Part shown: positions 8,209 through 16,152 of the stretch, piece by piece
Layout of the letters: the number at the start of each line of letters is the position of its first letter
Numbering within the stretch: the stretch's first letter is position 1
Source: an uncultured Megasphaera sp.
GTDB lineage: Bacteria > Bacillota > Negativicutes > Veillonellales > Megasphaeraceae
Length of the DNA: 64,000 nt
Direction: 5' to 3'
NCBI GenBank assembly: GCA_934202965.1
Contig: CAKPYN010000001.1
Span: 124,001 to 188,000 of the forward strand
The notes under the pieces: model-generated
The model's input: the letters and a program-made list of their open reading frames with translations, nothing else
Told to the model about the DNA's origin: nothing
Databases searched by the model: none
Position numbers and translations under genes: made by a program

Positions 8209-8245
8209 ATACTAATTAGACTTCCGATAATCTAATGTTAAGGGA
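8209..8245. other. Possible recombinase half-site in the gap between the two integrases
   Basis: The sequence ACTTCCGATAA at 8220-8230 is identical to the arm of the large inverted repeat at 9978-10010, and TTAAGG follows in both. Here it is framed by ATTAGA and TCTAAT, a weaker 6-bp inverted repeat. It may be a related or damaged core site. Confidence 0.35.
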
Positions 8246-8280
8246 ATATATAATAATTATATAGCATATTAAGCTATTTA

Positions 8281-8311
8281 TCCGATATTTTTCCGAATCG
8301 TGTTATAAAAA
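8281..8311. repeat. Imperfect direct repeat, copy 1, at the integrase 3' end
   Basis: Copies begin TCCGA, share TTCCGAAT and GT and end in ATAAAAA. This copy overlaps the integrase stop codon. The other copy is at 9823-9853. Confidence 0.4.
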
Positions 8312-9409
8312 GGTCTCCATTACATTGACGGCATCTTTTTCACGTTTATCGGTTATCGTATCGTAAATATTAGCAGTCGTATAGATAGACGAATGACCCA
8401 GGCGTTTTGATACATAATCTAATGGCAAACCATGCGCTAAAAGCATAGAAGCATGGGTATGTCGAAAGGAATGAAAACTTCCGTATCCTAATTTTTTGTG
8501 GCACCATGCGCCAAAATAACGCATCGTATTACTTGTTATCATTCTTCCTTTTTCAGTAGTACATACAAAATCATTTTTCTTATACAGAGGTCCGTATTTT
8601 AAACTATTTTTAAATTGCCATAGTTTTTGTTTTTTTAATTCATTATATAACTTGGAGCCAAATAAAATGGTTCGCTCTGATGAAACTGTCTTTGTTGAGG
8701 TAATTGTTGGCAAACTATTTTTATCATACATAGTTCCCACCACTTGTATTGTCCTGTCATTCAAATTGATATGATTCCACGTTAAGGCGAGACATTCACC
8801 GAGACGCATACCGGTATAATACGATAACGCACATACAATGTGTATTTTGTTGCCATATGAAAATTTTTCAAATATTTTGTGTATATCATTCGATGTAAAT
8901 AATTTCGGCTTGGCCGCCGCAGTATGACATGGCGGCAATGTTACATTATCCATCGGATTCATTACCAAATACCGTCGATTTGCCACAGCCCAACGTAATG
9001 CAGAACGCAAACAGCTCATAATTGTTTTAACAGTCGAACGAGAATATTGATCTAATAGTTCAATAAGCCAGTCCTGCAATTCAGCGGTTGTGATATCCAT
9101 TAATTTATACAATCCAAATTGAACGATAATGTGATTTTGAATTACTGATTCATATAAATCGACAGTATTCGGTTTTAAGTATACCGATGCGTATTTTTTG
9201 ATCCATTCGTGTAAATAGTCTTTAAACAGCATAGCAGAAGGTTCGAAATATTTCCCAGTTCTATCCGTTTCTGCCATACATTGACGAAACCGTTTTTCAG
9301 CTTCGCTTTTTGACGAACCACCGGCATATTCATGTTTTATTGTCTTACCGTTTTCTCGAACCCATATCGTGAAATAATATTTATTTCCACGTTTCCGTAT
9401 GTAAGCCAT
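8303..9409 (-). CDS. Phage/ICE-type tyrosine integrase with N-terminal arm-binding domain
   Basis: This 368-residue integrase has an AP2-like N-terminal DNA-binding domain (YIRKRGNKYYFTIWV), a SAM-like core-binding domain (about residues 60-160) and a catalytic domain. Arg202 (TGMRLGE), His313 and Arg316 (HSFRH), His339 (RLGHSS) and Tyr349 (ANIYD) are all present. The family serves temperate phages and conjugative elements of Firmicutes. No excisionase, relaxase or phage gene lies nearby, so it looks like the remnant of a larger element. Imperfect direct repeats lie at 8281-8311 and 9823-9853 on either side. Confidence 0.92.
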   Translation of the reverse strand: MAYIRKRGNKYYFTIWVRENGKTIKHEYAGGSSKSEAEKRFRQCMAETDRTGKYFEPSAMLFKDYLHEWIKKYASVYLKPNTVDLYESVIQNHIIVQFGLYKLMDITTAELQDWLIELLDQYSRSTVKTIMSCLRSALRWAVANRRYLVMNPMDNVTLPPCHTAAAKPKLFTSNDIHKIFEKFSYGNKIHIVCALSYYTGMRLGECLALTWNHINLNDRTIQVVGTMYDKNSLPTITSTKTVSSERTILFGSKLYNELKKQKLWQFKNSLKYGPLYKKNDFVCTTEKGRMITSNTMRYFGAWCHKKLGYGSFHSFRHTHASMLLAHGLPLDYVSKRLGHSSIYTTANIYDTITDKREKDAVNVMETFL

Positions 9410-9758
9410 AAGTATATATCGTCTTCCTTTTTATTATTTTTAACTCATATGTATTATATCATAAAACGTAATGTAATAAATATAGTAAAAGATAAAAAAT
9501 AGACTGTGACTCAACAGTTAAATATCAAAAGTAATAGGGAATTCACAATGAACAAATAGTTAATGAAAATATCACTTACTAACTAGGGTGAGAAAGTTGA
9601 TAGAAAAAGAAGCTCAACAAAACTTACTATATAAATAGGATGTGCCCAAACAATCAATCATGATATATGGTAATGTACAAGCAAACAAAAGTACAAATAA
9701 CCAAAATTGAAATTTTTGCTGAATGACGGCAACGTCTAGGAAAAAGCAATATATCTAT

Positions 9759-9803
9759 ACAAAACAAATGATTGCCAAAGAACAAAACAAATGATTGCCA
9801 AAG
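9759..9803. repeat. Tandem repeat, two identical 22-bp units with 23-bp period
   Basis: Two exact copies of a unit beginning ACAAAACAAATGATTGCC at 9759-9780 and 9782-9803, separated by one base. Confidence 0.85.
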
Positions 9804-9822
9804 ATATTTTTCTGTTAACATT

Positions 9823-9853
9823 TCCGAGATTCTTCCGAATAGTTCATAAAAAC
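9823..9853. repeat. Imperfect direct repeat, copy 2, upstream of the integrase
   Basis: This copy has TCCGAGATTCTTCCGAATAG followed by TTCATAAAAAC. With the copy at 8281-8311 it brackets the 8303-9409 integrase, as attachment-site remnants might. Confidence 0.4.
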
Positions 9854-9977
9854 ATGGAAGGAGTACGTATATAACGAATATTTTTATAAATAATTATATG
9901 TTAATAAAAGCGAGGTGAATGTGTAAATAAAGCGGTGTAAAGTTGACAGTAATACACCTCGTAAAATCGCAAAAATA

Positions 9978-10010
9978 TTACTTCCGATAAATTAAGGTTA
10001 TCGGAAGTAA
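9978..10010. other. Lox-like inverted repeat (13-bp arms, 7-bp centre), candidate recombination site
   Basis: TTACTTCCGATAA, ATTAAGG and TTATCGGAAGTAA form a perfect 13-7-13 palindrome. Tyrosine recombinase core sites typically have 11-13-bp arms around a 6-8-bp centre, and two such enzymes are encoded just to the left. The asymmetric centre would give it direction. A weak minus-strand terminator is the main alternative, but the stem is AT-rich. Confidence 0.5.
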
Positions 10011-10038
10011 ATAAGTATCAGAATACTCCTCCTCAAAT

Positions 10039-10064
10039 ATTTTTTACATAATGCTGTAAAAAAT
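10039..10064. repeat. Inverted repeat, 10-bp arms with 6-bp centre
   Basis: ATTTTTTACA, TAATGC and TGTAAAAAAT form a perfect palindrome 28 bp from the larger inverted repeat. It could be a second recombinase site or a regulator operator. Confidence 0.4.
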
Positions 10065-10616
10065 GCAATTATTAAAAATATAAAAATTTATATGACTCTA
10101 TTATAAAATACAATTTATGTATATGGATTGTTACATTCGTAATTTGAACTATCTATATATCTTACAGCTATGGTAAGTCTGATCGATATTATGATATGGT
10201 ATTGTTTTAAGTACTATATCATAATATCTCTAAATATCTCCGAGAATTTGATATGTATTTGTATGTTTCTAACATTCATATATTTTATGATTGATTGCAA
10301 AACTTTGCTTTTTCTATGGAATTTATTTTGTCTGTCTGTATGTTTGGCTTTTATATGGCGTTACATGTGATGTTTATCATATCTTAGAATTCGTTTGTAT
10401 ATTGTATATAGATTATTTTTAATAATATATATGTTCTTAATATTTTTACTTATATTCTCAAATAAACAGGGGATAGGGGAATATATACGACAGATATATC
10501 CCCTTCCCCTATTTATCTCACACTTCCCTACGAACTTATAAAAAAATCGATATATAGAACATATATTTGCCAAAGGTTATTTTTTGCTCAACGAACATTT
10601 GTTTTGCTTTTACTAT

Positions 10617-10660
10617 AAAAAAAGAAGATCTACGCAACACAGACGTATATCTTCTTTTTT
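10617..10660 (-). terminator. Terminator of the hslO-mtnP-mtnA-ahcY-mtaD operon
   Basis: On the minus strand GAAGAT-A-TACG pairs with CGTA-G-ATCTTC around a loop, and the stem runs into TTTTTTT. It lies 5 bp beyond the mtaD stop. Confidence 0.88.
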
Positions 10661-10664
10661 AGCA

Positions 10665-11945
10665 TTATAATGCTGAGAATAGTTTGTTTTTAGTCCGTTC
10701 AGCTTCTGCTTTGATTTTTTCAATATCTAAGGTCGTAAACTCTTTATTGCGCAGCAATACCTTTCCATCTACTAAAACGGTATCTACATCAAAGCTGTTT
10801 GCCGAATAAGCTAATAAGGACATCGTATCATTTTTCGGATACCAGTGCAGCCCTTCTCTATCTACCAATGTAATATCTGCTTTATAGCCGGCTTTTAATT
10901 TACCGATATGGTGATAGTTTAAGCATTTTGCGCCGCCTTCGGTTAACATGTTTACGGCTGTTTCCGCAGGAATAACAATGGGATCTAAGGTATTGGCTTT
11001 ATGAATCAATGCGGTTAAATGCATTTCTTCCATGATATCTAGATTGTTATTACTAGAAGCACCATCGGTTCCTAAGCCAACGACAATACCTTTTTTCAAC
11101 ATTTTGGGGACTGGTGCAATACCGCTGGCTAGTTTCAAATTACTGCCAGCGTTATGAGCGACACGGACATGCTTTTTGGCCATAATATCCAAATCGGCAT
11201 CATCTACCCAGACGCAGTGTGCAGCTAAGCAGCCGCAATCTAAGACCCCTAATTCATCCATTAAAGCAATTGGCGATTTGCCATACTGCTTTTTAATGTT
11301 TTCTACTTCACCTTTCGTTTCACTTAGATGGATATGAATTTCAGCACCTAATTCATGCGCAAGGTCTACAACCTGCCGTAAATAATTTGGCGGGCATGTG
11401 TACGGGGCATGCGGTCCTAACATAACAGTAATACGGCCGTCTGCTTGATTGTGCCAAGTTTGATAAAATTCTTTGCTTTCCTGCAGTGCCTGTTGGGCAT
11501 TCGGCGTAATCCCAGTCATGCCACGGCATAAGCAAGCACGAATACCGGATTCTTGTACTGCTTTGGCAACGTCGTTCATGAAGAAATACATATCGGCAAA
11601 GCTGGTCGTGCCGCAGCGAATCATTTCGGCTATACCCAGCATCGTTTGCGCATAGACGACATCACTGTCTAGTTTATCTTCGGCCGGCCAAATTTTCTTT
11701 TCTAGCCAATCCATGAGTTGCATATCGTCGGCGTAGCTGCGAAATACGGTCATGGCAATATGATTATGGGTATTTACAAAACCTGGCAGTGCCAGCATAT
11801 TTTTGCCATCTAATACTTCATCATAATCGGCCTTAACAGGAGCGACGGGAAATCCCGTAATTTTATCGCCATCGATAGCAATATTTTGATTTTCTTTGAT
11901 GGTATGATCCTGATACAAGGCAACGTGTTGAATGAGTTTTTTCAT
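10665..11945 (-). CDS. mtaD: 5-methylthioadenosine/S-adenosylhomocysteine deaminase
   Basis: This amidohydrolase deaminates MTA and SAH to the inosyl derivatives. The metal-site text is present: THNHIAMT near residue 60, HIHLSETKGE near 210 and LGTDGASSNN near 290. The 426-residue length fits MtaD/TrzA-type enzymes, and the GAEIHIHLSE context separates it from cytosine or guanine deaminases. It is last in the run hslO-mtnP-mtnA-ahcY-mtaD, with ahcY ending 16 bp upstream. The cell therefore has two routes for MTA (phosphorolysis and deamination) and two for SAH (hydrolysis and deamination). Confidence 0.92.
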   Translation of the reverse strand: MKKLIQHVALYQDHTIKENQNIAIDGDKITGFPVAPVKADYDEVLDGKNMLALPGFVNTHNHIAMTVFRSYADDMQLMDWLEKKIWPAEDKLDSDVVYAQTMLGIAEMIRCGTTSFADMYFFMNDVAKAVQESGIRACLCRGMTGITPNAQQALQESKEFYQTWHNQADGRITVMLGPHAPYTCPPNYLRQVVDLAHELGAEIHIHLSETKGEVENIKKQYGKSPIALMDELGVLDCGCLAAHCVWVDDADLDIMAKKHVRVAHNAGSNLKLASGIAPVPKMLKKGIVVGLGTDGASSNNNLDIMEEMHLTALIHKANTLDPIVIPAETAVNMLTEGGAKCLNYHHIGKLKAGYKADITLVDREGLHWYPKNDTMSLLAYSANSFDVDTVLVDGKVLLRNKEFTTLDIEKIKAEAERTKNKLFSAL

Positions 11946-11961
11946 TACGCTGTACTCCTTA

Positions 11962-13203
11962 TTAGTCCAAGTTCAAATATTTGCGTTGTTCTTCCGAAAG
12001 GGAATCAATGGAATATCCCATAGATGCTAATTTGATTTTGGCGATTTCATTATCGATATCATGAGGCAATACATAGACGTGATTGTCGAGTTCGGCATGA
12101 TGATCCAGAATATATTTTGCAGCTAAGGCTTGTACGGCAAAGGAAAGGTCCATGATTTCTGCTGGATGTCCATCACCTGCGGCTAAGTTGACAAGACGCC
12201 CTTCAGCCAAAAGATTAATGATATGTCCATTAGGGAGTTCATAGCCTTCAATGTTGTGACGAGCTTCAAAATGACGAACAGCTAAGGCTTCCAATTCTTT
12301 TTTATTAATTTCTACATCAAAATGGCCGGCATTTGCCATGACAGCGCCATCTTTCATATTTTTCATGTGTTCGCCGCGAATGACATCTTTATCGCCTGTT
12401 AATGTAACGAAAATGTCGCCGATTTTGGCGGCTTCTTCCATCGGCATGACTTCAAACCCATCAAATACAGCTTCAATGGCTTTAATCGGGTCGACTTCTG
12501 TAACAATAACATGAGCACCTAAGCCTTTAGCACGCATTGCGCAGCCTTTACCGCACCAGCCATAGCCAGCAACGACGACTTTTTTACCAACAACCGTAAG
12601 GTTTGTCGTACGCATGATGCCATCCCATGTAGACTGGCCTGTGCCATAGCGGTTATCAAACAGATATTTGCAGTATGAATCATTCGCAGCAATCATCGGG
12701 AATTTTAAGGTACCGGCTTTATCTAAGCCATGTAAACGGTTGACGCCTGTCGTTGTTTCTTCTGTACCGCCTAAGAGATTTTCCATTGCATCTTGGCGGG
12801 TTGTATGTAACAGATGAACTTGGTCACCACCGTCATCAATGATGATATCCGGTTTATGATCCAATGATTTGTTGAGAAAATTAAAATATTCTTCATCCGT
12901 TGCGCCATACCAAGCATAAACAGTTAAGCCATCTTCTACTAATGCAGCGGCAACGTCATCCTGCGTAGACAGCGGGTTACTGCCTGTCACAATGACATTG
13001 GCGCCGGCGCGATGAATGACTTCCGCCAAATACGCCGTTTTGGCTTCCAAATGAACGCTGACGCATACGGTTTTTCCTTTAAACGTTTGTGCTTCTTTTA
13101 ATTTATCACCAATAGCATTTAAGGTCGGCATATAATGATCGACCCAGCTAATTTTTTCATGACCACTTTTAGCTAATTTAATGTCGCGAATAATTGATTC
13201 CAT
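11962..13203 (-). CDS. ahcY: Adenosylhomocysteinase
   Basis: AhcY reversibly hydrolyses S-adenosylhomocysteine to adenosine and homocysteine, relieving product inhibition of methyltransferases. The NAD-binding Rossmann motif GYGWCGKG lies near residue 215. The conserved ANDSYCKYLFDNRYGTGQS region precedes it and the C-terminal family tail (ends RKYLNLD) is present. At 413 residues it is the shorter archaeal/clostridial type without the extra 40-residue segment of many proteobacterial enzymes. It is placed between mtnA and mtaD, consistent with co-regulated salvage of SAM by-products. Confidence 0.96.
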   Translation of the reverse strand: MESIIRDIKLAKSGHEKISWVDHYMPTLNAIGDKLKEAQTFKGKTVCVSVHLEAKTAYLAEVIHRAGANVIVTGSNPLSTQDDVAAALVEDGLTVYAWYGATDEEYFNFLNKSLDHKPDIIIDDGGDQVHLLHTTRQDAMENLLGGTEETTTGVNRLHGLDKAGTLKFPMIAANDSYCKYLFDNRYGTGQSTWDGIMRTTNLTVVGKKVVVAGYGWCGKGCAMRAKGLGAHVIVTEVDPIKAIEAVFDGFEVMPMEEAAKIGDIFVTLTGDKDVIRGEHMKNMKDGAVMANAGHFDVEINKKELEALAVRHFEARHNIEGYELPNGHIINLLAEGRLVNLAAGDGHPAEIMDLSFAVQALAAKYILDHHAELDNHVYVLPHDIDNEIAKIKLASMGYSIDSLSEEQRKYLNLD

Positions 13204-13234
13204 ATAATGATAGCCTCTTTCCTATAATTTTTTA

Positions 13235-14290
13235 TCATTTTGAAAAAAATATTTGAACCTTTTCATCATTAGGATGAAGGATAGTTCCCTTTTCAGTAAA
13301 GATACCCTCAATATTTTCATGAGGAGTTACATCAAACGCCGGATTGAATACCGGCGTATCCGGTAATGCCGTGGCTGTGCCATAAAATTGACGAACTTCA
13401 TCATGATTTCGTTCTTCAATTGGAATTTCCGCACCGGAAGCCAATGAAATATCAAAAGTTGAGATAGGCGCTGCAACATAAAACGGAATATGGTGTTCTT
13501 TCGCTAAAATGGATACGCCATATGTTCCTATTTTGTTGGCTGTATCACCATTATGGGCAATACGATCGGCCCCGACAATCACGGCATCAACGCCTTTCGT
13601 TTTCATAACCCAAGCTGCCATATTATCGGTAATTAATGTAACAGGAATATGGTCCGCTATCAATTCAAAAGCCGTCAAACGGGCTCCCTGTAATAATGGG
13701 CGGGTTTCATCGGCATATACCATTTTAATGAGTCCCCGTTTATGCAGCATACGAATAACACCTAATGCAGTACCTACACCGGCCGTTGCCAACGCGCCGG
13801 CATTGCAGTGCGTCAGAATCGTTAATGGACGCCCGATTTTTGCCAGTTCATCGGCGCCATACGAAGCCATTGCTGTATTAATGGCAATATCTTCTTGATG
13901 AAGCTGAATGGCTAATGTTTCTAAGGCTGTCAGGATATTCGATACAGATTGCTGTGCCAATTCGTTTGCCCTAGACTGCATCTTTTCTAATGCCCAATGC
14001 AGATTTACTGCTGTAGGCCGAGAGGCATCCAGTTTTTTGCAACAATCATGTAATTGTTGCAAAAAAGCCGTTGTTGATAGCGTTGGATTGGCTTTAGCAA
14101 TCGTATTTCCTGCTAAAACAACGCCATATGCGGCAGCAATGCCAATGGCAGGAGCTCCGCGAACGGCTAAAATAGAAATAGCATCATATACATCCTGCCA
14201 TGTTGTACACGTAATATAGGTTTCTTCCAATGGAAGTTTTGTTTGATCCAAAAGGATTAGCTGGCCATTTTTCCAGCACAGAGTTTTCAT
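13235..14290 (-). CDS. mtnA: S-methyl-5-thioribose-1-phosphate isomerase
   Basis: MtnA converts methylthioribose-1-phosphate to methylthioribulose-1-phosphate in the methionine salvage pathway. Family signatures are RGAPAIGIAAAYG near residue 50, THCNAGALAT with the catalytic Cys, and GADRIAHNGDTANKIGTYG with the catalytic Asp. It belongs to the aIF2B-like fold. The start is taken at the second of two adjacent ATGs (14293 and 14290), giving MKTLCWKNGQ and about 351 residues. A longer frame reaching 14365 would run back into mtnP and is not credible. The mtnP stop is only 1-4 bp away, so the two are probably translationally coupled. Confidence 0.95.
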   Translation of the reverse strand: MKTLCWKNGQLILLDQTKLPLEETYITCTTWQDVYDAISILAVRGAPAIGIAAAYGVVLAGNTIAKANPTLSTTAFLQQLHDCCKKLDASRPTAVNLHWALEKMQSRANELAQQSVSNILTALETLAIQLHQEDIAINTAMASYGADELAKIGRPLTILTHCNAGALATAGVGTALGVIRMLHKRGLIKMVYADETRPLLQGARLTAFELIADHIPVTLITDNMAAWVMKTKGVDAVIVGADRIAHNGDTANKIGTYGVSILAKEHHIPFYVAAPISTFDISLASGAEIPIEERNHDEVRQFYGTATALPDTPVFNPAFDVTPHENIEGIFTEKGTILHPNDEKVQIFFSK

Positions 14291-14294
14291 CATA

Positions 14295-15089
14295 TTACAC
14301 CATAAATCCGCCGTATTCTGCCAAGGCATGACGGCAATCACAATCCATATCTGAATATAATTCAATACATTTCATAATTAAATCGCGAAGACGTTGAGAA
14401 TTTTCTGCCATACATTCCAATACTTCTGAAGGAGTCAGAGGGGCATGGGAAATGCCGGCAGCAAAATTAGTAACCATCGAAATCGTTGCATAGCAAATTT
14501 CAGCTTCCCGAGCCAAGCATACTTCGGGTACATTGGTCATTCCTACTACGTCGCCGCCTAACATTTCATACATTTTTATTTCTGCCGGTGTTTCGAAACG
14601 CGGGCCTTCGGTGCAAACGTATGTCCCTCCCTGATGCAGCGTATAGGAACCTAATTCTTTTCCGGCTTGTACTACAAGTTGACAAAGGTGCGGACAATAG
14701 GGTTCTGTCATATCGACATGAACCACGCCATTTTCGCCGCCATCAAAGAAGGATGTATGACGCATTTTGGTAAAATCAATGAATTGATCCGGCAACACGT
14801 AATCACCGGGTTTTAAGTTGGCATTCAACGAACCGACAGCCGTTGTGGATAAAATCGCCGTCACACCGAGGCGTTTTAATCCTAATATATTGGCACGATA
14901 ATTGATTAAATGCGGCGGAATGGAATGCGTCCGGCCATGGCGCGGTAAAAATACAATATCTTTTCCTTTGTACGTACCGCGGGTATAGTGAATGGTACCA
15001 TAAAATGTATCCATATGGCTTTCGTGTCGGTTTTCCAGTAAATCCGGATTGCAGACACCGGTGCCCCCAATGATAGCAAGTAATCCCAT
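14295..15089 (-). CDS. mtnP: S-methyl-5'-thioadenosine phosphorylase
   Basis: MtnP phosphorolyses MTA to adenine and methylthioribose-1-phosphate, the substrate of the next gene's product. It has the family motifs IGGTGVCNP at the N-terminus, RHGRTHSIPPHLINYRANI, STTAVGSL and VGMTNVPEVCLAREA. The length of 264 residues is standard. The start at 15089 follows GGAAGGAG. An in-frame ATG at 15146 would overlap hslO. A close relative could instead be a general purine nucleoside phosphorylase, but adjacency to mtnA favours MTA. Confidence 0.94.
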   Translation of the reverse strand: MGLLAIIGGTGVCNPDLLENRHESHMDTFYGTIHYTRGTYKGKDIVFLPRHGRTHSIPPHLINYRANILGLKRLGVTAILSTTAVGSLNANLKPGDYVLPDQFIDFTKMRHTSFFDGGENGVVHVDMTEPYCPHLCQLVVQAGKELGSYTLHQGGTYVCTEGPRFETPAEIKMYEMLGGDVVGMTNVPEVCLAREAEICYATISMVTNFAAGISHAPLTPSEVLECMAENSQRLRDLIMKCIELYSDMDCDCRHALAEYGGFMV

Positions 15090-15093
15090 GGTA

Positions 15094-15987
15094 TTACTCC
15101 TTCCCTGTTTTGGTATGTGCTGCATATAACGCAGCCAATTCATCATGAGAAATTACGTATTTTGCACCACAATAATGGCATGTCATTTCTACTTGCGGGT
15201 CTTTCAACAATTCTTCTTTATCTTTGTCACGCAGCGTCAAAAGGACATTTTCGATGCGCTGCCGCGAACATGTACATTGCCAATAGGCATTTTGGCGGAA
15301 TAATTCTTTATAGTGCATACCACTCAAAATAATAGATACTAACTCTTCCCCATCGGGATGATGCTGCAGATAGGAAGTAATAGGCCCAATTTGTGTAATA
15401 TTGGCTTCTACCCTTGCTAAATCTTCTTCTTTGGCTCCCGGCAATGCTTGTACCAAAAATCCGCCGGAAGCAGCAATCGTGTAGTCTTGATTTACCAAAA
15501 CGCCTAAGCTGATGGTCGAAGGAATTTGTTCTGACGTAAAAAGATAATACGCAATATCTTCCGCAATTTCGCCGGAGACGAGTTCGGATTGGCTCGTATA
15601 GGTTGTTTTTTCCGGCGTAAATCGTGTGACCGTCAGTTGTCCATGCTGGCCAACCGCCGCTCCGACGTCTAATTTTCCGTTTGCTTTGAGTGGTAAATCC
15701 ACCATCGGATTATCCACATAACCGCGTACTTTATTGGTATCAAAGGCATCGGCATGAACGGCTCCCAATGGACCGTCACCAGCAAATTTCAACGATACGC
15801 CTTCATGGTTTTTATAATCACCGGCCAATAGTAACGCGCCCGTCATAGTTCTGCCTAAGGCCGCACAGGCAACGGGTGACAAATGATGTTGCTTGCGGGC
15901 TGTTTCTGTCATATTACGAGTTACAGCAACAGAAACCCGAATTAATTCGTCTGATGTATAATGAATAATTTTATCTTCTATAGCCAT
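15094..15987 (-). CDS. hslO: Redox-regulated chaperone Hsp33
   Basis: Hsp33 becomes an active holdase when oxidants release zinc from its four C-terminal cysteines. These are visible as CTC (WQCTCSRQR) and CHYC (MTCHYCGAKY), about 30 residues apart. The N-terminal domain has the family text SDELIRVSVAVTRN and ALGRTMTGALLLA. The start at 15987 (MAIEDKIIHYTS) follows AAAGGATA, so an extra 22 residues from the ATG at 16053 are unlikely. It leads the methionine-salvage run, with mtnP starting 5 bp after its stop. For an anaerobe this suggests protection from brief oxygen or hypochlorite stress. Confidence 0.95.
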   Translation of the reverse strand: MAIEDKIIHYTSDELIRVSVAVTRNMTETARKQHHLSPVACAALGRTMTGALLLAGDYKNHEGVSLKFAGDGPLGAVHADAFDTNKVRGYVDNPMVDLPLKANGKLDVGAAVGQHGQLTVTRFTPEKTTYTSQSELVSGEIAEDIAYYLFTSEQIPSTISLGVLVNQDYTIAASGGFLVQALPGAKEEDLARVEANITQIGPITSYLQHHPDGEELVSIILSGMHYKELFRQNAYWQCTCSRQRIENVLLTLRDKDKEELLKDPQVEMTCHYCGAKYVISHDELAALYAAHTKTGKE

Positions 15988-16083
15988 ATAGTAGAGTATC
16001 CTTTCTAACATAAATCTGTTTCTTATTATACTACAGGATACTAATTTATGCACTACCTATGCAGGGCTATCTTTACATAAAAA

Positions 16084-16130
16084 TCACCCTATATCCGGAG
16101 ACTAATAAACGGAATATAGGGTGACGTTTA
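16084..16130 (-). terminator. Terminator of the DUF819 gene
   Basis: TCACCCTATATTCCG and its near complement CCGGATATAGGGTGA form a long stem, with T/A runs on both flanks. It lies between the converging ends of minus-strand transcription from the DUF819 gene and the hslO promoter region. Confidence 0.8.
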
Positions 16131-16152
16131 TTTTTTAATCGATGAAATTGGA

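Larger units (their letters stand above)
9410..10660. other. AT-rich stretch of 1.25 kb with no convincing gene
   Basis: No frame here has family similarity, sensible composition and a good start together. It holds a 23-bp-period tandem repeat (9759-9803), a 13-7-13 inverted repeat (9978-10010), a 10-6-10 inverted repeat (10039-10064), a GC-richer hairpin (about 10469-10513), and ribosome-binding-like motifs with no gene behind them (AAGGAG near 9859, GAGGTG near 9913 on plus; GAGGAGGAG near 10027-10035 on minus). It looks like decayed or rearranged mobile DNA. Confidence 0.6.

Noticed and set aside
10170..10370. 66-codon hydrophobic plus-strand frame in the AT-rich gap
   Set aside because: It has no ribosome site, its composition follows the AT-rich background (many Ile, Tyr, Phe, Cys), and it has no family resemblance.
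10469..10513. GC-richer hairpin as a terminator or small RNA
   Set aside because: The stem has a bulge, there is no T tract, and no gene ends nearby, so it is noted but not called.
10361..10573. 70-codon minus-strand frame in the same gap
   Set aside because: It is low complexity (many Ile, Asn, Tyr, Lys), has no ribosome site and overlaps a hairpin.
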